Shown here: one piece after another, positions 28,579 to 38,639 of the stretch
How the letters are laid out: every line of letters begins with the position of its first letter
Numbering within the stretch: the stretch's first letter is position 1
Notes under the pieces: model-generated
Databases searched by the model: none
Told to the model about the DNA's origin: nothing
The model's input: only the letters and a program-made list of their open reading frames with translations
DNA from: Ostreococcus lucimarinus CCE9901
Lineage: Eukaryota > Chlorophyta > Mamiellophyceae > Mamiellales > Bathycoccaceae
Reading direction: 5' to 3'
NCBI RefSeq assembly: GCF_000092065.1
Contig: NC_009363.1
Span: 434,001-498,000, forward strand
DNA length: 64,000 bases
Translations under genes and position numbers: made by a program

Positions 28579-29612
28579 TTAAGCTTCCGGGAACTGGAAC
28601 GAGCATTCCTTCCCGGTGAGCTTCTTGTACACACCCGCGAACGTGTCGAGCTTGTACTCGGTCGTGCTGCGGTCCTTCGGGTCCAAGTACACCTTGAGGA
28701 GGCGAGAGCCGTCCAATCGGTAGCGCTGGCGCTTGCCGACAATCTCCGTCGGGTAAACCAAATCTTCCAACAACGCCGCGTGGACCGCGGTGAGAGTGCG
28801 AGATCTAGGGCGCGAGCGCGCCATGTTGTTCGACGGAACCGGCATAATGCGACGGTTCGCGACGATCACCACATCCTTACCGCTGAACTTCTTCTCGAGC
28901 TCGCGCACCAAGCGTTGTTGAATCTTGTGGTACGACTTCAACGCGCGGTACGGCACGTGAATCACGATCGCGGTACGACCGCCCGCAACCTCAACCTCAG
29001 CCGCGGAGTTGATGTAAAGATCCTTAAGATCCGCCTTGAGCTCGGCGTTCGACGCCTCGAGTTCGATCATGGCCTGCTCAAGAAAAGCGTTTCGCGCGCG
29101 TCAGTCGTCAAGCCCCGCGCGCGTCGTCCTCACCCATCGCACCATCGCGCCGTCTCGCGCCTATGCCCGCGCCCGTCCATCGCCGCGCACTCTCCCGAGC
29201 GACGCGCCGAAATACAATTCCCGCATTCATCGCCCTCGTCGCGCCGCCGCGCGCGCGCGCGCGCCCCGCCGCGCGCGCGATCGTCCCGACAAACCCTAAA
29301 GCCGCGCAACGCGCATCGCATCGCGTCGTCTCTCATCGTACCTGCGCCACGGTCTCCTCAAACGGGGTCAACGCCGCGCCGTTCGCCTTGACAATCTATT
29401 CGTTCGTAATCGTCTCTCCGTCAGTCGCGGTTCGAGGCGCGTCGCGTCGGGCGCGGCGCGGCGTCGTCGCGACGTCGCGATCGTCGAAAGCCCCAGCGCG
29501 CGCGCCGCGGTCGGCGCGGGCGCGGACGCGCGGTGCGCGGGACGGCGCGCGGTGAGGCGCGCGCGATGGTCGGCGCGTCGTTCTTCTCGCGGCGCACCTT
29601 CGTGGACGACAT
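28579..29612 (-). CDS. RPS7: 40S ribosomal protein eS7 (three exons)
   Basis: On the minus strand the exons are 29612..29598, 29386..29342 and 29073..28579, giving 184 residues. Exon 1 codes MSSTK, exon 2 [15 protein letters not shown], exon 3 [20 protein letters not shown] onward. Together they line up with the plant and animal eS7 N-terminus. Later landmarks are [44 protein letters not shown] and [17 protein letters not shown]. Introns are 211 and 268 nt, donors GTGCGC and GTACGA, both with CTGAC branches (minus strand, about 29424-29420 and 29104-29100). All phases are zero. Exon 3 alone would miss the conserved front. The short exon 1 is the least certain part. Confidence 0.92.
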
Positions 29613-29803
29613 GTTCGCGTGAGTCGCTGCGCGCGTCGGAAAGACGGATGCCGCGACGCGCGCGGCGGACTCGAGGCGGTTCTAAACCCTCGTCCTTTTG
29701 GAGCGCGAGACGACGAACGCGAGACCAGGGCGAACGAGAGTGAACAAAAATAGTGTGTGTGTGCATTCAATAGAAGCCGCGAAAAAGACAGTTGAGCTTT
29801 GCT

Positions 29804-31768
29804 TTAGACGGGCATCGGACGGAATTTCAGGGGCTTGGGCTCTTCGCCACCCATGCGCTCGAGGCGGTGGGCCTCGTACTCGTCGTACGAGCCTTCGAAA
29901 AAGACGACGTTGGAGTCGCCCTCGTAGGCCAAGATGTGGGTGGCGATCTTGTTCAGGAACCAGCGATCGTGAGAGATGCAGATTGTGGTGCCGTTCCAGC
30001 TTTGGATGGCGTCCTCGAGGCATCGAAGGGTGGCGACGTCCAAGTCGTTGGTGGGCTCGTCAAGGAGGAGGCAGTTGCCGCCGCTCGTGAGCGTGCGAGC
30101 GAGCTGTAAGCGGTTGCGCTCACCGCCGGACAAAGTGCCGACCTTCTTTTGTTGATCAGCACTTTTGAAGTTGTACCAGCTGCAATACGCACGCGCGTTC
30201 ACTTGGCGAGTGCCGAGACTGATTTCTTCGGCGCCGCCGCTCAAGGTGTCGAACACCGTCTTCTCCGGGTCGAGGCTATCGCGACTTTGATCGACATACA
30301 TGAGCTTCACGGTCTCGCCCACCGTGAGTTCACCGCCGTCGGGCTTCTCTTCGCCCGTGACCATTCTGAAAAGCGTCGTCTTACCGGCGCCGTTGCCGCC
30401 GACGATGCCGACCACGGACCCGGGCGGGATGATACAGTTCAAGTCATCGATCAGCAGACCGCGACCGTCGTAGCCCTTGCGCACGCCGTTAGCGGTAATG
30501 ACGACGTCACCAAGTCGCGGCGCGGCGGGGATGGTGATGGAGTCCAGATCTTGACGCGCTTGGAACTGCGCGGCGGCTTGGCAGAGCTCTTCGTATTGTC
30601 GAAGTCTCGCCTTACCTTTTTTAACCTGACCCTTTGCGTTCGAACGCACCCACTCGAGCTCTTGCTCGATTTGACGATCGAGTGAGCTCTTCTTCTTGTT
30701 CTCAGCCTCTAGACGCTTGCTCTTACTCTCCAGCCACGTGGAATAGTTGCCTTCGAACGGGATACCCTCCCCGCGATCGAGCTCTAAAATCCAACCGGCG
30801 ACGTTGTCCAAGAAATAGCGGTCGTGCGTGATGGCGACGACGGTGCCCTTGAACGTCGCCAAGAACTGTTCGAGCCACGCGACGGATTGCGCGTCCAAGT
30901 GGTTCGTGGGTTCGTCCAGAAGCAAGATGTCGGGTTGCGAAAGTAACAACCGGCAAATGGCAACGCGTCTGCGCTCCCCTCCGGAAAGGTTTTTCACCAA
31001 AGCATCGCCTGGTGGGCAGCGAAGGGCGTCCATGGCGCGCGACACCGTGCGCTCGAGCTCCCACGCGTTGGACGCGTCGAGCTTATTCTGTAACTGGTCC
31101 ATGCGCTTCATGAGCGCGTCCACGTCGGCGTCCGGCGCCGTCATATCCACCGCGATTTGATTGTACTCATCCAAATCCGCCTGCACCGCCTTCACCCCGA
31201 CGGCGATGTTCTCAGCCACCGTTTCGCCGTCGTCCAAATCCGGCTCCTGCGCCAAGTACCCAATCTTTATCCCGGGCTCGAGATACACGTCGCCGTCGAA
31301 CGCCGTATCCGCCCCCGCCAAAATTTTCATGAGCGTTGATTTCCCCGCCCCGTTCGCCCCCAAGATCCCGATCTTCGCCCCGAGGTACATTCCAAGGTTT
31401 ATATTTTTTATCAGCTCCTTTCCGTTCGGCGTCACCTTGCGCACTTTGGACATGCTCAGGATTATCTTTCGCGTCTCCGTCTGGTACGCGCTCCCCTCCT
31501 TCACCTCCCCCGGGCTCTTGTACTTCCCCCCCGCCGGCTTCGCGCCCGCGCCGCCGCCTCCCGGCGCCGGTTTCGCGCTCGCGCCGCCCTTTCGCGCGCT
31601 CTTCTTCCCCGCCCGCGTCACCGTCGACGCCGCGCGCGCGCTCGCGCGCGCGCGGTGTCGACAACCCTCGAGCGCGCCGCCGCCCGTCGCGAACGCCGCG
31701 CGTCGCGACGCGCACCGCGCGCCTCGCGCCGTCGCGCGCGGCATCGTCGTCGTCGTCGTCGTCGCCAT
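29804..31768 (-). CDS. ABC-F ATPase of the EttA type, probably plastid
   Basis: The protein has 654 residues with a Thr/Ala/Arg-rich leader of about 75 that fits a plastid transit peptide (an in-frame ATG at 31828 would add 20). Two ABC domains follow: Walker A GANGAGKST and GGNGAGKTT, signatures LSGGERRR and LSGGERNR, Walker B LLLDEPTNHLD and LLLDEPTNDLD. Between them is the charged helical linker (EGNYSTWLESKSKRLE to KGKARLRQYEEL) typical of ABC-F proteins, with the sequence style of EttA. There are no membrane helices. ABC-F proteins bind the ribosomal E site and regulate translation; for EttA this responds to ATP/ADP ratio. The organelle is inferred. Confidence 0.92.
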   Translation of the reverse strand: MATTTTTTMPRATARGARCASRRAAFATGGGALEGCRHRARASARAASTVTRAGKKSARKGGASAKPAPGGGGAGAKPAGGKYKSPGEVKEGSAYQTETRKIILSMSKVRKVTPNGKELIKNINLGMYLGAKIGILGANGAGKSTLMKILAGADTAFDGDVYLEPGIKIGYLAQEPDLDDGETVAENIAVGVKAVQADLDEYNQIAVDMTAPDADVDALMKRMDQLQNKLDASNAWELERTVSRAMDALRCPPGDALVKNLSGGERRRVAICRLLLSQPDILLLDEPTNHLDAQSVAWLEQFLATFKGTVVAITHDRYFLDNVAGWILELDRGEGIPFEGNYSTWLESKSKRLEAENKKKSSLDRQIEQELEWVRSNAKGQVKKGKARLRQYEELCQAAAQFQARQDLDSITIPAAPRLGDVVITANGVRKGYDGRGLLIDDLNCIIPPGSVVGIVGGNGAGKTTLFRMVTGEEKPDGGELTVGETVKLMYVDQSRDSLDPEKTVFDTLSGGAEEISLGTRQVNARAYCSWYNFKSADQQKKVGTLSGGERNRLQLARTLTSGGNCLLLDEPTNDLDVATLRCLEDAIQSWNGTTICISHDRWFLNKIATHILAYEGDSNVVFFEGSYDEYEAHRLERMGGEEPKPLKFRPMPV

Positions 31769-31896
31769 CGCTCGCGCGCGCGTCGGTCGCGCGCGGTCGA
31801 CGCGCGTCGCGACGATCAGTGTCGTCACTGCGACGCGACGCGTCGACGCGCGTCGTCGCGCGCGCGGCGCGATCGCGACGCGCGAGTCGCGCGCGC

Positions 31897-33549
31897 ATGT
31901 CGATCGCGCGTCATCGCGCGAGCGACGACGACGACGACGACGACGCGGAGGACGCGCGCGCGACGCGCGAGGACGCCGCGGCGGATGACGATGGGCGCGA
32001 GACGGCGACGGCGATCGCGCGGCGCGACGACGCGACGACGCGATGGTCCGCGGTGACGATCGCGTGCGCGTGCGCGGCGATCGGAACGGTGCTCGCGGTG
32101 GCGAGCGCGACGACGGGGGGGGTGGAGAGCGTGATGAGGGAGGGGTACGCGCGCGCGCGGGTGGCGAATTTGGCGAGCGAAGCGCCGAGACGGTACGGAC
32201 GCGTCGATGGCGCGTTGGAGCGCGAGTCGGGAGCGATGGGAGCGCGAGCGATGGATGTTAAATCGGCGATGAAGTCGGTGTCGGCGTCGCCGCCGACGTG
32301 GTCGCCGCCGAAGCCGAAGCCGAAGCCGAAGCCGAAGCCGAAGCCGAAGCCGAAGCCGAAGCCGAAGCCGCCGTCGCCGTCGCCGCCGTCGCCGTCGCCG
32401 CCGCCACCGCCGAAGCCGACGACGGCGATCGAGCCGATCATCGATCCGAAGTGCGACGAATGGACGGCAAAGCTCGCGGCCGCGGCGTCGGCTCCAGAGT
32501 TTGAGTATGATTTTCCCGCGTACACGTGCTCGAACGAGCACGAGGCGCCGTGCATTCAGGATTTTCAATTCATGAAGCTGCAGCCGGACGCGTGCGATGT
32601 GTTGAAGAGGGACGAGGACTGGCCGGGGAGGTTCATGCAGCGAGCGCCGGGCGTCAAAAATGGAGGCGATCTCGTGCGCGCGCTGGGCGCTGATAATACG
32701 ATCGTTGTCATCGGGGCTTCGATGACCAAACAAATAGAAATCGCTATGGACTGCAGCATTCGGCGCGCGGGCGTCGACAAGTCTCAATCTGCGAAAATCA
32801 TGAAGCGATGGGGGTGGGCGAGATGGTCGTTCGATAGTCAAACGTGTGAACTGGATCACATGGTGGCGGCTCGGACGGGGGGTGACATTAACTATTGGTT
32901 CTCGGCGAAGGAGTACGTCGACGGATGTTGGAAGGATACGAAGGCGTTCGACATCAATGTGCTCGGTTGCGAAGGCGCCATTGACGACTGTGACGCGTCC
33001 TCACGCGTCGTCGTACTGATGTACAACATCGAGCATTACGGGGGACTCGGTAACGTGGAATTTTTCGAAAAAGAGACCGAGTTTCTCGTGAAGCGAGCCG
33101 TATCGTTGGGCGCCAAGGTGGTTCTCGCCACGAGCCCGCCTAAGCACTTCAGCGCCGATGGCGCGTATAGTAAAGAGGCATACATAACGAAAATCAAGAG
33201 TGAAACAGTGTGCACGTGTACACCAACGGTCGAGTCGATAGACAAAAACCCGGCGTGGCGCGGCTATTTCGAAGCCATCGAACGTCTGTCGCGAATACCG
33301 GGCGTTCTCGGCGTCATCGATATTTTACGGTCGTCCATGAAAGAATTCTACCGTAGTCACAAAGGCGGTCACTGCGGGTATTATGTGGACGAAGTTCCGG
33401 GCGAGAATTCGCAAAAGCCCAAGCGCGAGGTGAAGTATAAAGCGTGCTGCGATTGCACGCACTACTGCTTCGATCCAGCGCTCTGGGACCAATACTTCCT
33501 CGATCCTCTCGTCGACATTTTAGACCGCGGGACATCGCCCGCGAGTTAG
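31897..33549 (+). CDS. Type II membrane protein with PC-esterase/TBL-like domain
   Basis: The protein has 550 residues. An acidic N-terminal tail precedes one hydrophobic helix (VTIACACAAIGTVLAVASA, about 50-70), so it is probably a Golgi type II protein. A stem with Lys-Pro repeats and SPSPP motifs follows. The lumenal part has NTIVVIGASMTKQIEIAMDC, resembling the GDS block of SGNH esterases, and ends with DCTHYCFDPALWDQYF, a DxxH motif in the same place as in plant TRICHOME BIREFRINGENCE-LIKE acetyltransferases. It may acetylate a surface polysaccharide or scale glycan. The GDS serine is in a variant GAS context, so family membership is inference. Confidence 0.65.
   Translation: MSIARHRASDDDDDDDAEDARATREDAAADDDGRETATAIARRDDATTRWSAVTIACACAAIGTVLAVASATTGGVESVMREGYARARVANLASEAPRRYGRVDGALERESGAMGARAMDVKSAMKSVSASPPTWSPPKPKPKPKPKPKPKPKPKPKPPSPSPPSPSPPPPPKPTTAIEPIIDPKCDEWTAKLAAAASAPEFEYDFPAYTCSNEHEAPCIQDFQFMKLQPDACDVLKRDEDWPGRFMQRAPGVKNGGDLVRALGADNTIVVIGASMTKQIEIAMDCSIRRAGVDKSQSAKIMKRWGWARWSFDSQTCELDHMVAARTGGDINYWFSAKEYVDGCWKDTKAFDINVLGCEGAIDDCDASSRVVVLMYNIEHYGGLGNVEFFEKETEFLVKRAVSLGAKVVLATSPPKHFSADGAYSKEAYITKIKSETVCTCTPTVESIDKNPAWRGYFEAIERLSRIPGVLGVIDILRSSMKEFYRSHKGGHCGYYVDEVPGENSQKPKREVKYKACCDCTHYCFDPALWDQYFLDPLVDILDRGTSPAS
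32308..32370 (+). repeat. Hexanucleotide AAGCCG repeat encoding Lys-Pro
   Basis: Ten exact AAGCCG units at 32311-32370 encode ten consecutive Lys-Pro pairs in the stem of the membrane protein, followed by Pro-Ser rich sequence. The repeat is perfect at nucleotide level and so likely length-variable. Confidence 0.95.
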
Positions 33550-33679
33550 ATTCACGCAGCTATTTCCCTCGCGCGCGCGCGCGCGCGCGTTGTAACGCAT
33601 CCAATCCGCGCCCGCTCGCCGCCGCCTCGCTCGCCCAACCGCTCGCCCAACCGCTCGACGCCGCACACGTCGGCGCGCC

Positions 33680-35647
33680 ATGGCGCCCGCGCGTCGTCGC
33701 CCCGCGGTGCGCGCGCCGTCCAAGCGCGCGTCCTCTGCCTCGCGCGCGGGCGCGCGAGACGCCTCGCGCGCGTCGCCATCGCCGTCGACGACCGCGTGGA
33801 CCGTCCTGTCGAGACTCTTCGCAACGACGTTTTCACGCCGCGCCGCGCGCCGCGAGGACGTCGAGCGACGACGAACTCGCGCGCGCGCGCTCGCCGTCGC
33901 GTGTGTCGCGTGCGCAGCGACGTACCTGCGAGAGGTGTACGTCCCGGCGGCGGTGCGGGACACGTTCGTGGACTCGCTGCCGGATTGGGTGAACGACACG
34001 GTGCTCGCGCGATTGCCGGCGTTGGAGTTGCAGCCCGAAACGAGGTCTCGCGAGCGTGGACCGGGCGTCGAACTCCGCGAACGAGGTCTGACGCCGAAAC
34101 ACCCGGTCGTCATCGTGCCGGGATTCGTGAGCACGGGATTGGAACTGTGGCGAGGAAAGGCGTGCGGCGCACATTTTTTTCGACGGCGAATGTGGGGAAC
34201 GCCCGCGATGGCGCGCGCGTTCTTCAGTAATCAAAAGTGTTGGATGGAACACATGCGACTCGATGGACGCACAGGATCTGATCCGGAATCCGTTCGGCTG
34301 CGCGCCGTCCGAGGGCTCGAAGGCGTTGATTGGTTTCTGCCTGGTTATTTCGTATGGGGTAAGGTGATAGAAGAGCTCTCGGAGTTGGGATACGATTCAA
34401 ACACACTTCACAGCGCGGCGTACGATTGGCGTCTGAGTCCCACGATGTTAGAGCGTCGGGATGGGTATTTCACTCGGCTCAAGAGCGTTATAGAGACGCT
34501 ATACTCGGTGCACGGAGAGCGCGTTGCCTTGCTCGCGCACTCGTACGGCGATACGATTTCTAGATACTTCTTTGAATGGGTCGAGACACCTGTGGCGAAA
34601 GGCGGTGGCGGTGGAGGGAAGCGGTGGGTGGACAAACACGTCCACGCGTACGTAGACATAGCGGGCCCCATGTTGGGTATTCCGAAGACGATTCCGAGCT
34701 TGTTGAGTGGAGAAATGCGAGACACGGCTATTCTCGGGGAGCTCGAGGGAATGCTCGGCGGACTTCTAGAGACTGCTGTCGGGCGCTTGATTGGCACACA
34801 GATTAAAGAGGTTTGTGACACCTTTCGCACGTGGGGTGCGCTGTGGGCCATGCTCCCTCGCGGCGGCGCGGCGGTGTGGGGGGACGATGACGCCGGCGCG
34901 CCCGAGAGCGGCGCGCTGAATTTCTTCCTGCAAATGCGCGCCGCAGGCACGTCGCGCGAAACCAGCTTCAATCACACCGTGGATAGCGCTCTTGGATTCC
35001 TCTTCGAGCAACTCGCCGATTCGGTGCCGCACAACGTGGCCGAGTTTAGCTCGACCATCGATCGAGCGTCGCGAGAGCGACTGAAGACGCGCGTGCCGGA
35101 CTTGGAGGCGAAAACGGCGCCGAACTTCGGCGACCCTTTGCGAAGTGCTCTGCCGAGGGCGCCGAACATGAAGATTTTCTGCCTGTATGGTGCGGGAAAG
35201 CCGACGGAACGCGCGTACGTATACGAGCGATTCGACGCCGACGCGCTTCGCCCCTACCAGCTCGACGTCCAGTCGCGAGATGCCGCTCTCACGCACGGCG
35301 TCTGGCAGGTCGACGGCGACGGCTCCATCCCCCTTGCCTCCCTCGGCTACGTCTGCCGCGAATGGCGCGTCAATCGCGCCCTCAATCCCGCCAACGTCTC
35401 CGTCGTCACTCGCGAGTACGCCCACCGCCCGCTCCCGCTCTCCGTCGGCGGCTTCCAGGGCAAATCCGAGGGCGATCACGTCAACATCATGGGCAACGAG
35501 GACATGATTCGCGACCTCCTCACCATCGTCGCCGGTCGCGCGCACGCCGTCCCCCCCCGCGTCGTCAGCGACGTCGACGCGCTCGCCGCGACGATTCGCG
35601 CCCGCCTCGCCGCCGCCGCCCCCCTCCCGTCTCCCCAATCCTTCTGA
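33680..35647 (+). CDS. Phospholipid:diacylglycerol acyltransferase (PDAT, LCAT family)
   Basis: The protein has 655 residues. After a basic leader there is one membrane helix (about 70-85, LAVACVACAATYL). The lid/oxyanion region is HPVVIVPGFVSTGLELW, the active serine lies in LAHSYGDTISRYF, the catalytic Asp in VDGDGSIPLASLGY and the His in GDHVNIMGNEDM, all in the order of yeast Lro1 and plant PDAT. It transfers an acyl chain from phospholipid to diacylglycerol, making triacylglycerol without acyl-CoA. The Ser motif is AHSYGD rather than GHSMG, as in some PDATs. The basic N-terminus could also place it at the plastid rather than the ER. Confidence 0.9.
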   Translation: MAPARRRPAVRAPSKRASSASRAGARDASRASPSPSTTAWTVLSRLFATTFSRRAARREDVERRRTRARALAVACVACAATYLREVYVPAAVRDTFVDSLPDWVNDTVLARLPALELQPETRSRERGPGVELRERGLTPKHPVVIVPGFVSTGLELWRGKACGAHFFRRRMWGTPAMARAFFSNQKCWMEHMRLDGRTGSDPESVRLRAVRGLEGVDWFLPGYFVWGKVIEELSELGYDSNTLHSAAYDWRLSPTMLERRDGYFTRLKSVIETLYSVHGERVALLAHSYGDTISRYFFEWVETPVAKGGGGGGKRWVDKHVHAYVDIAGPMLGIPKTIPSLLSGEMRDTAILGELEGMLGGLLETAVGRLIGTQIKEVCDTFRTWGALWAMLPRGGAAVWGDDDAGAPESGALNFFLQMRAAGTSRETSFNHTVDSALGFLFEQLADSVPHNVAEFSSTIDRASRERLKTRVPDLEAKTAPNFGDPLRSALPRAPNMKIFCLYGAGKPTERAYVYERFDADALRPYQLDVQSRDAALTHGVWQVDGDGSIPLASLGYVCREWRVNRALNPANVSVVTREYAHRPLPLSVGGFQGKSEGDHVNIMGNEDMIRDLLTIVAGRAHAVPPRVVSDVDALAATIRARLAAAAPLPSPQSF

Positions 35648-36117
35648 CCGCGCCTTCGCTTCGTTTCCGACGCTTTAGCCACGCGCAGAATATATTTTCG
35701 CCGCGCGCCCGCGCCTCGTTCGCGCTTTCGGTCGTCGTCGTCGCTTCGCGCGTTCGCCTTCGCGTCGCGCTCGCCTTCGCGTCGCCGCGCCTCTATGCGC
35801 AAACAGTCACGACCGAACGACTTTCGCGCGCGCGACCGCGATCCATCGCCCGATCGCGTTCGATCGCGGTCGCCACTCGCGCGCGCGAGATTCGTCGCGC
35901 ACGAACGCCGCGAACGCTCGCCTCGCGAGGGCGCGCGGCGGTAAAAGTCGCGCGCGCCGATCGCGACGCGCGCGCTCGACGGCGACCGCGCGACGGAGTC
36001 GACGACGCGCGCGACGCATCGTTCGAACGGTCGAAGGATTCGAAGGAATCGCGGCGGCGCGCGAAACCGAAGCGCGAGGGCGCGAGGCGGCGAGGAGACG
36101 ACGCGAGCGCGCTGGGA
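35648..36117. other. Intergenic region, no gene seen
   Basis: This 470-bp gap lies between PDAT and the next gene on the same strand. The frame of the downstream gene is open all the way through but is Arg-rich and has no methionine until 36118, so I treat it as promoter and 5' UTR. It contains GATCGCG-rich stretches only. Confidence 0.35.
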
Positions 36118-37200
36118 ATGACCTCGCGGGGATTGCCGATGGACGTGAGCCTGCGATTCCTGTCGGACGAGGACGATGGACAGCGCGGGGGGGGCGGGAA
36201 GCCGTACGCGCGGCGAGGCGGGAAGAAGGCGAGCGGAAGCGCGAACGGGAAAGGGAGCGGTGGATCGAGGGGAACGACGTCGGAGGCGAATGTGAAGCGG
36301 AGCGAGAAGTACGGGGCACCGAAACCGCGGAAACCGCGCACGTTACGGCTGGATGTGGACGAAGATCGAGTGGAGGAGTATTGCGTCGCGTTGCGCGAGC
36401 ACCAGGAGTTGACGCGCGTGTACGACTATCACGCGAAGATTGTGGATAAATGCGACGAGTCGCAACTTCTGGCGTTCATGGCGCGCGTGTTGAAGTCTGT
36501 CATCGATAACATTGTCGAGGAGAACACCGCGCACGGACAGTACTTGGCGAAGGCGACGTTGAGATGCGACGTCGGCGCGTTGCACATTCTCGACGCGTTT
36601 TGCGTGACTCTCTACAAAAAGGCGGAGGAGTATAACAAGTATTCCCCGGATTTGCTCTTGCTCGAATCCGTGATGAGTGATTCGCGTCAAGACCCAGACG
36701 CTGCCGTCGATATGAACCTTCTCGCCATAGAATTCGGCTTCAACGCCAGATTGTGCGATTGCTTGAACAAAGTCATCGAAGAGACGGCGGAGAAGAAGGG
36801 GCTGACGGAGGCGGACAAGAAGCGCTTGCAACGACGATGGCGACTTTGGTTGAAGAACAAAAGCTTTGACGACTGCCGACCCAATCCATTCAATCATGCG
36901 CAGTTATCCACGTACGTCGAGCCGCCGTACACGATCAACTACCAGCTGCATACCAACGAGAGCGCGGTGTTCGCGGTTCTGACGTCGGACCAGATCAACC
37001 CCTTCGCGATGCAGTGCAAAACGCTCGGCGAGGCGCCGAAGAACGCTCCCGAAGAGATCGAAATCTACGACAGTAAAACCAAGAAGGGAAAAACGTTTCA
37101 GGAAATTGTCGACATATTGCAGAAGATCGTCAAGAGCCCTCGAGCGACGCAAGGCGCCCAAAAGGCCAAGGACGAAAACATCTTTCGCTACCAACGCTAA
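36118..37200 (+). CDS. Conserved-looking protein of unknown function
   Basis: The protein has 360 residues from the first methionine of the frame. The first 75 residues are Gly/Ser/Lys-rich. From about 80 to 250 it is predicted mostly helical (for example EEYCVALREHQELTRVYDYHAK and LAFMARVLKSVIDNIVEENTAHG), and the last 100 residues are less regular with NPFNHAQLSTYVEPPYTINYQ. Codon use and residue composition are those of a genuine gene. I see no known catalytic motif, signal peptide or membrane helix. Basic low-complexity head and helical body would suit an RNA- or protein-binding factor, but that is only a guess. Confidence 0.75.
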   Translation: MTSRGLPMDVSLRFLSDEDDGQRGGGGKPYARRGGKKASGSANGKGSGGSRGTTSEANVKRSEKYGAPKPRKPRTLRLDVDEDRVEEYCVALREHQELTRVYDYHAKIVDKCDESQLLAFMARVLKSVIDNIVEENTAHGQYLAKATLRCDVGALHILDAFCVTLYKKAEEYNKYSPDLLLLESVMSDSRQDPDAAVDMNLLAIEFGFNARLCDCLNKVIEETAEKKGLTEADKKRLQRRWRLWLKNKSFDDCRPNPFNHAQLSTYVEPPYTINYQLHTNESAVFAVLTSDQINPFAMQCKTLGEAPKNAPEEIEIYDSKTKKGKTFQEIVDILQKIVKSPRATQGAQKAKDENIFRYQR

Positions 37201-37481
37201 ACGTTGAACTATATTTTTTGAACTATAATTTCGAAGAGGCTTCTTCGAAATCGTCGTCCGACACTTCGCCTTTCGTTTCCGCGGTAGACTGTTGACACAC
37301 TCATTAGTGACGTACCATCGTCCAGTATAATAATTACCGACCACTGTTGTGCCTTTCTTCGCTTCGCCGCGTCTTCGCGCCTCGCGTCTCCTCGTCGCCG
37401 ACGCCATCCACCGCCGACTCGCCTCTCGCCTCAGTTCACCGCGCGCTCGCGAGCGCCGCGCCTCGAGCGAGTGCGGTCACC

Positions 37482-38495
37482 ATGCTCACCGCGCGCTGCG
37501 TCATCGCGCTCCCCGCGCGCCGCGCGTCGCGCGCTGCGTCCCGTCGAGCGCGCGCGCCGTCGACGTCGACGTCAGCCATATCTCCCGGTCGCGCTCTATC
37601 CGCGTCCTACGACGCCGCGGACGCGATCGACCCGATGTCGAGCTACGATGGCGCGTCCTGCGTCGTCACCGACTCCATCGACGCCGACGAGATCGACCGC
37701 ACGCGCGTGGGGGAGACGCTGAGGGAACAAATCGCAAACATGGGAGGGGAGCAGCTGATGGACCCGCGAGACTTCGTGTCCACGGACGCGCAGCGACGAC
37801 AGTGCGCGGTGTTGTTCGCGTCGTGCGCGGCGTTAGTCGGGAAGGGGATGTATGAGTTCGGATGCGATGGATTCACGGCGATGGAGGCGATGATGGCTGT
37901 CGGAACGATCGGGTTGGCGTACTGGACGAGCGACCTGGGCACGGGGATATTTCACTGGAGCGTGGATAACTACGGGAGTAAGGCGACACCGTTGCTCGGT
38001 GGGGTGATTGATGCGTTTCAAGGGCACCACAAATACCCGTGGACGATCACGAAGCGGCAGTGGGCGAATAATGTGCACACCACGTGCGTGGCGCCGCTCG
38101 TGTTCACCACGCCGACGCTGTTGCTCAACGATCGGGCGACGGATTTGATATTCGTCGGCGTTTTCACGTCTTTGATCGTACTTAGTCAACAGTTCCACGC
38201 CTGGAGTCACATGAAAAAGAGCGAGTTGCCGCCGCTGGTGCTCAAGGCGCAAGATATGGGGCTTTTGGTCGGACGTCGCGACCATGGGCAGCACCACAAG
38301 TCGCCGTTTGAGGGTCACTATTGCATAGTCAGTGGGTACTGGAATCCGATTCTGGACGGCAGCGGGTTTTTTCGCGCGCTCGAACAAGCCGTGTTCAAGG
38401 CCACGGGCACGGCTCCGCGCTGCTGGTCGGATGACGTCGAGTTCATCGTGCAGGAAAGCGCCCCCGAAGGCTGGGGGCGAGGCGTGCTCAAGTGA
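37482..38495 (+). CDS. FAD4-like plastid desaturase (TMEM189/CarF/FAD4 family)
   Basis: The protein has 337 residues with a Ser/Arg-rich transit peptide (about 40). Histidine motifs of the family are present: GIFHWSVDNYG, FQGHHKYPW, NNVHTT, QQFHAWSH and DHGQHHKSPFEGHYCIVSG, within membrane segments. Plant FAD4 makes the trans-3 double bond in 16:0 of phosphatidylglycerol in thylakoids; TMEM189 and bacterial CarF make plasmalogens. With a plastid leader and algal context the FAD4 role is more likely. The frame continues upstream to 37347 without a methionine, so the ATG at 37482 is used. Confidence 0.88.
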   Translation: MLTARCVIALPARRASRAASRRARAPSTSTSAISPGRALSASYDAADAIDPMSSYDGASCVVTDSIDADEIDRTRVGETLREQIANMGGEQLMDPRDFVSTDAQRRQCAVLFASCAALVGKGMYEFGCDGFTAMEAMMAVGTIGLAYWTSDLGTGIFHWSVDNYGSKATPLLGGVIDAFQGHHKYPWTITKRQWANNVHTTCVAPLVFTTPTLLLNDRATDLIFVGVFTSLIVLSQQFHAWSHMKKSELPPLVLKAQDMGLLVGRRDHGQHHKSPFEGHYCIVSGYWNPILDGSGFFRALEQAVFKATGTAPRCWSDDVEFIVQESAPEGWGRGVLK

Positions 38496-38639
38496 GCTCG
38501 TGAGTTGTATGAATTAAATTGCATTTTTCTATCGCGTACAGCTGCCCCTATTGGGCTGTTTGCGGTTGTAGTCGTTGATACATTTTCGCTTGTAAAAAGC
38601 ACTCTCTGATGATACATGTCGTCCTCGGCGTCGGCGAAA

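Noticed and set aside
28579-29070. eS7 as a single 163-residue exon
   Set aside because: It starts at an internal methionine; conserved N-terminal residues are found in two short upstream exons.
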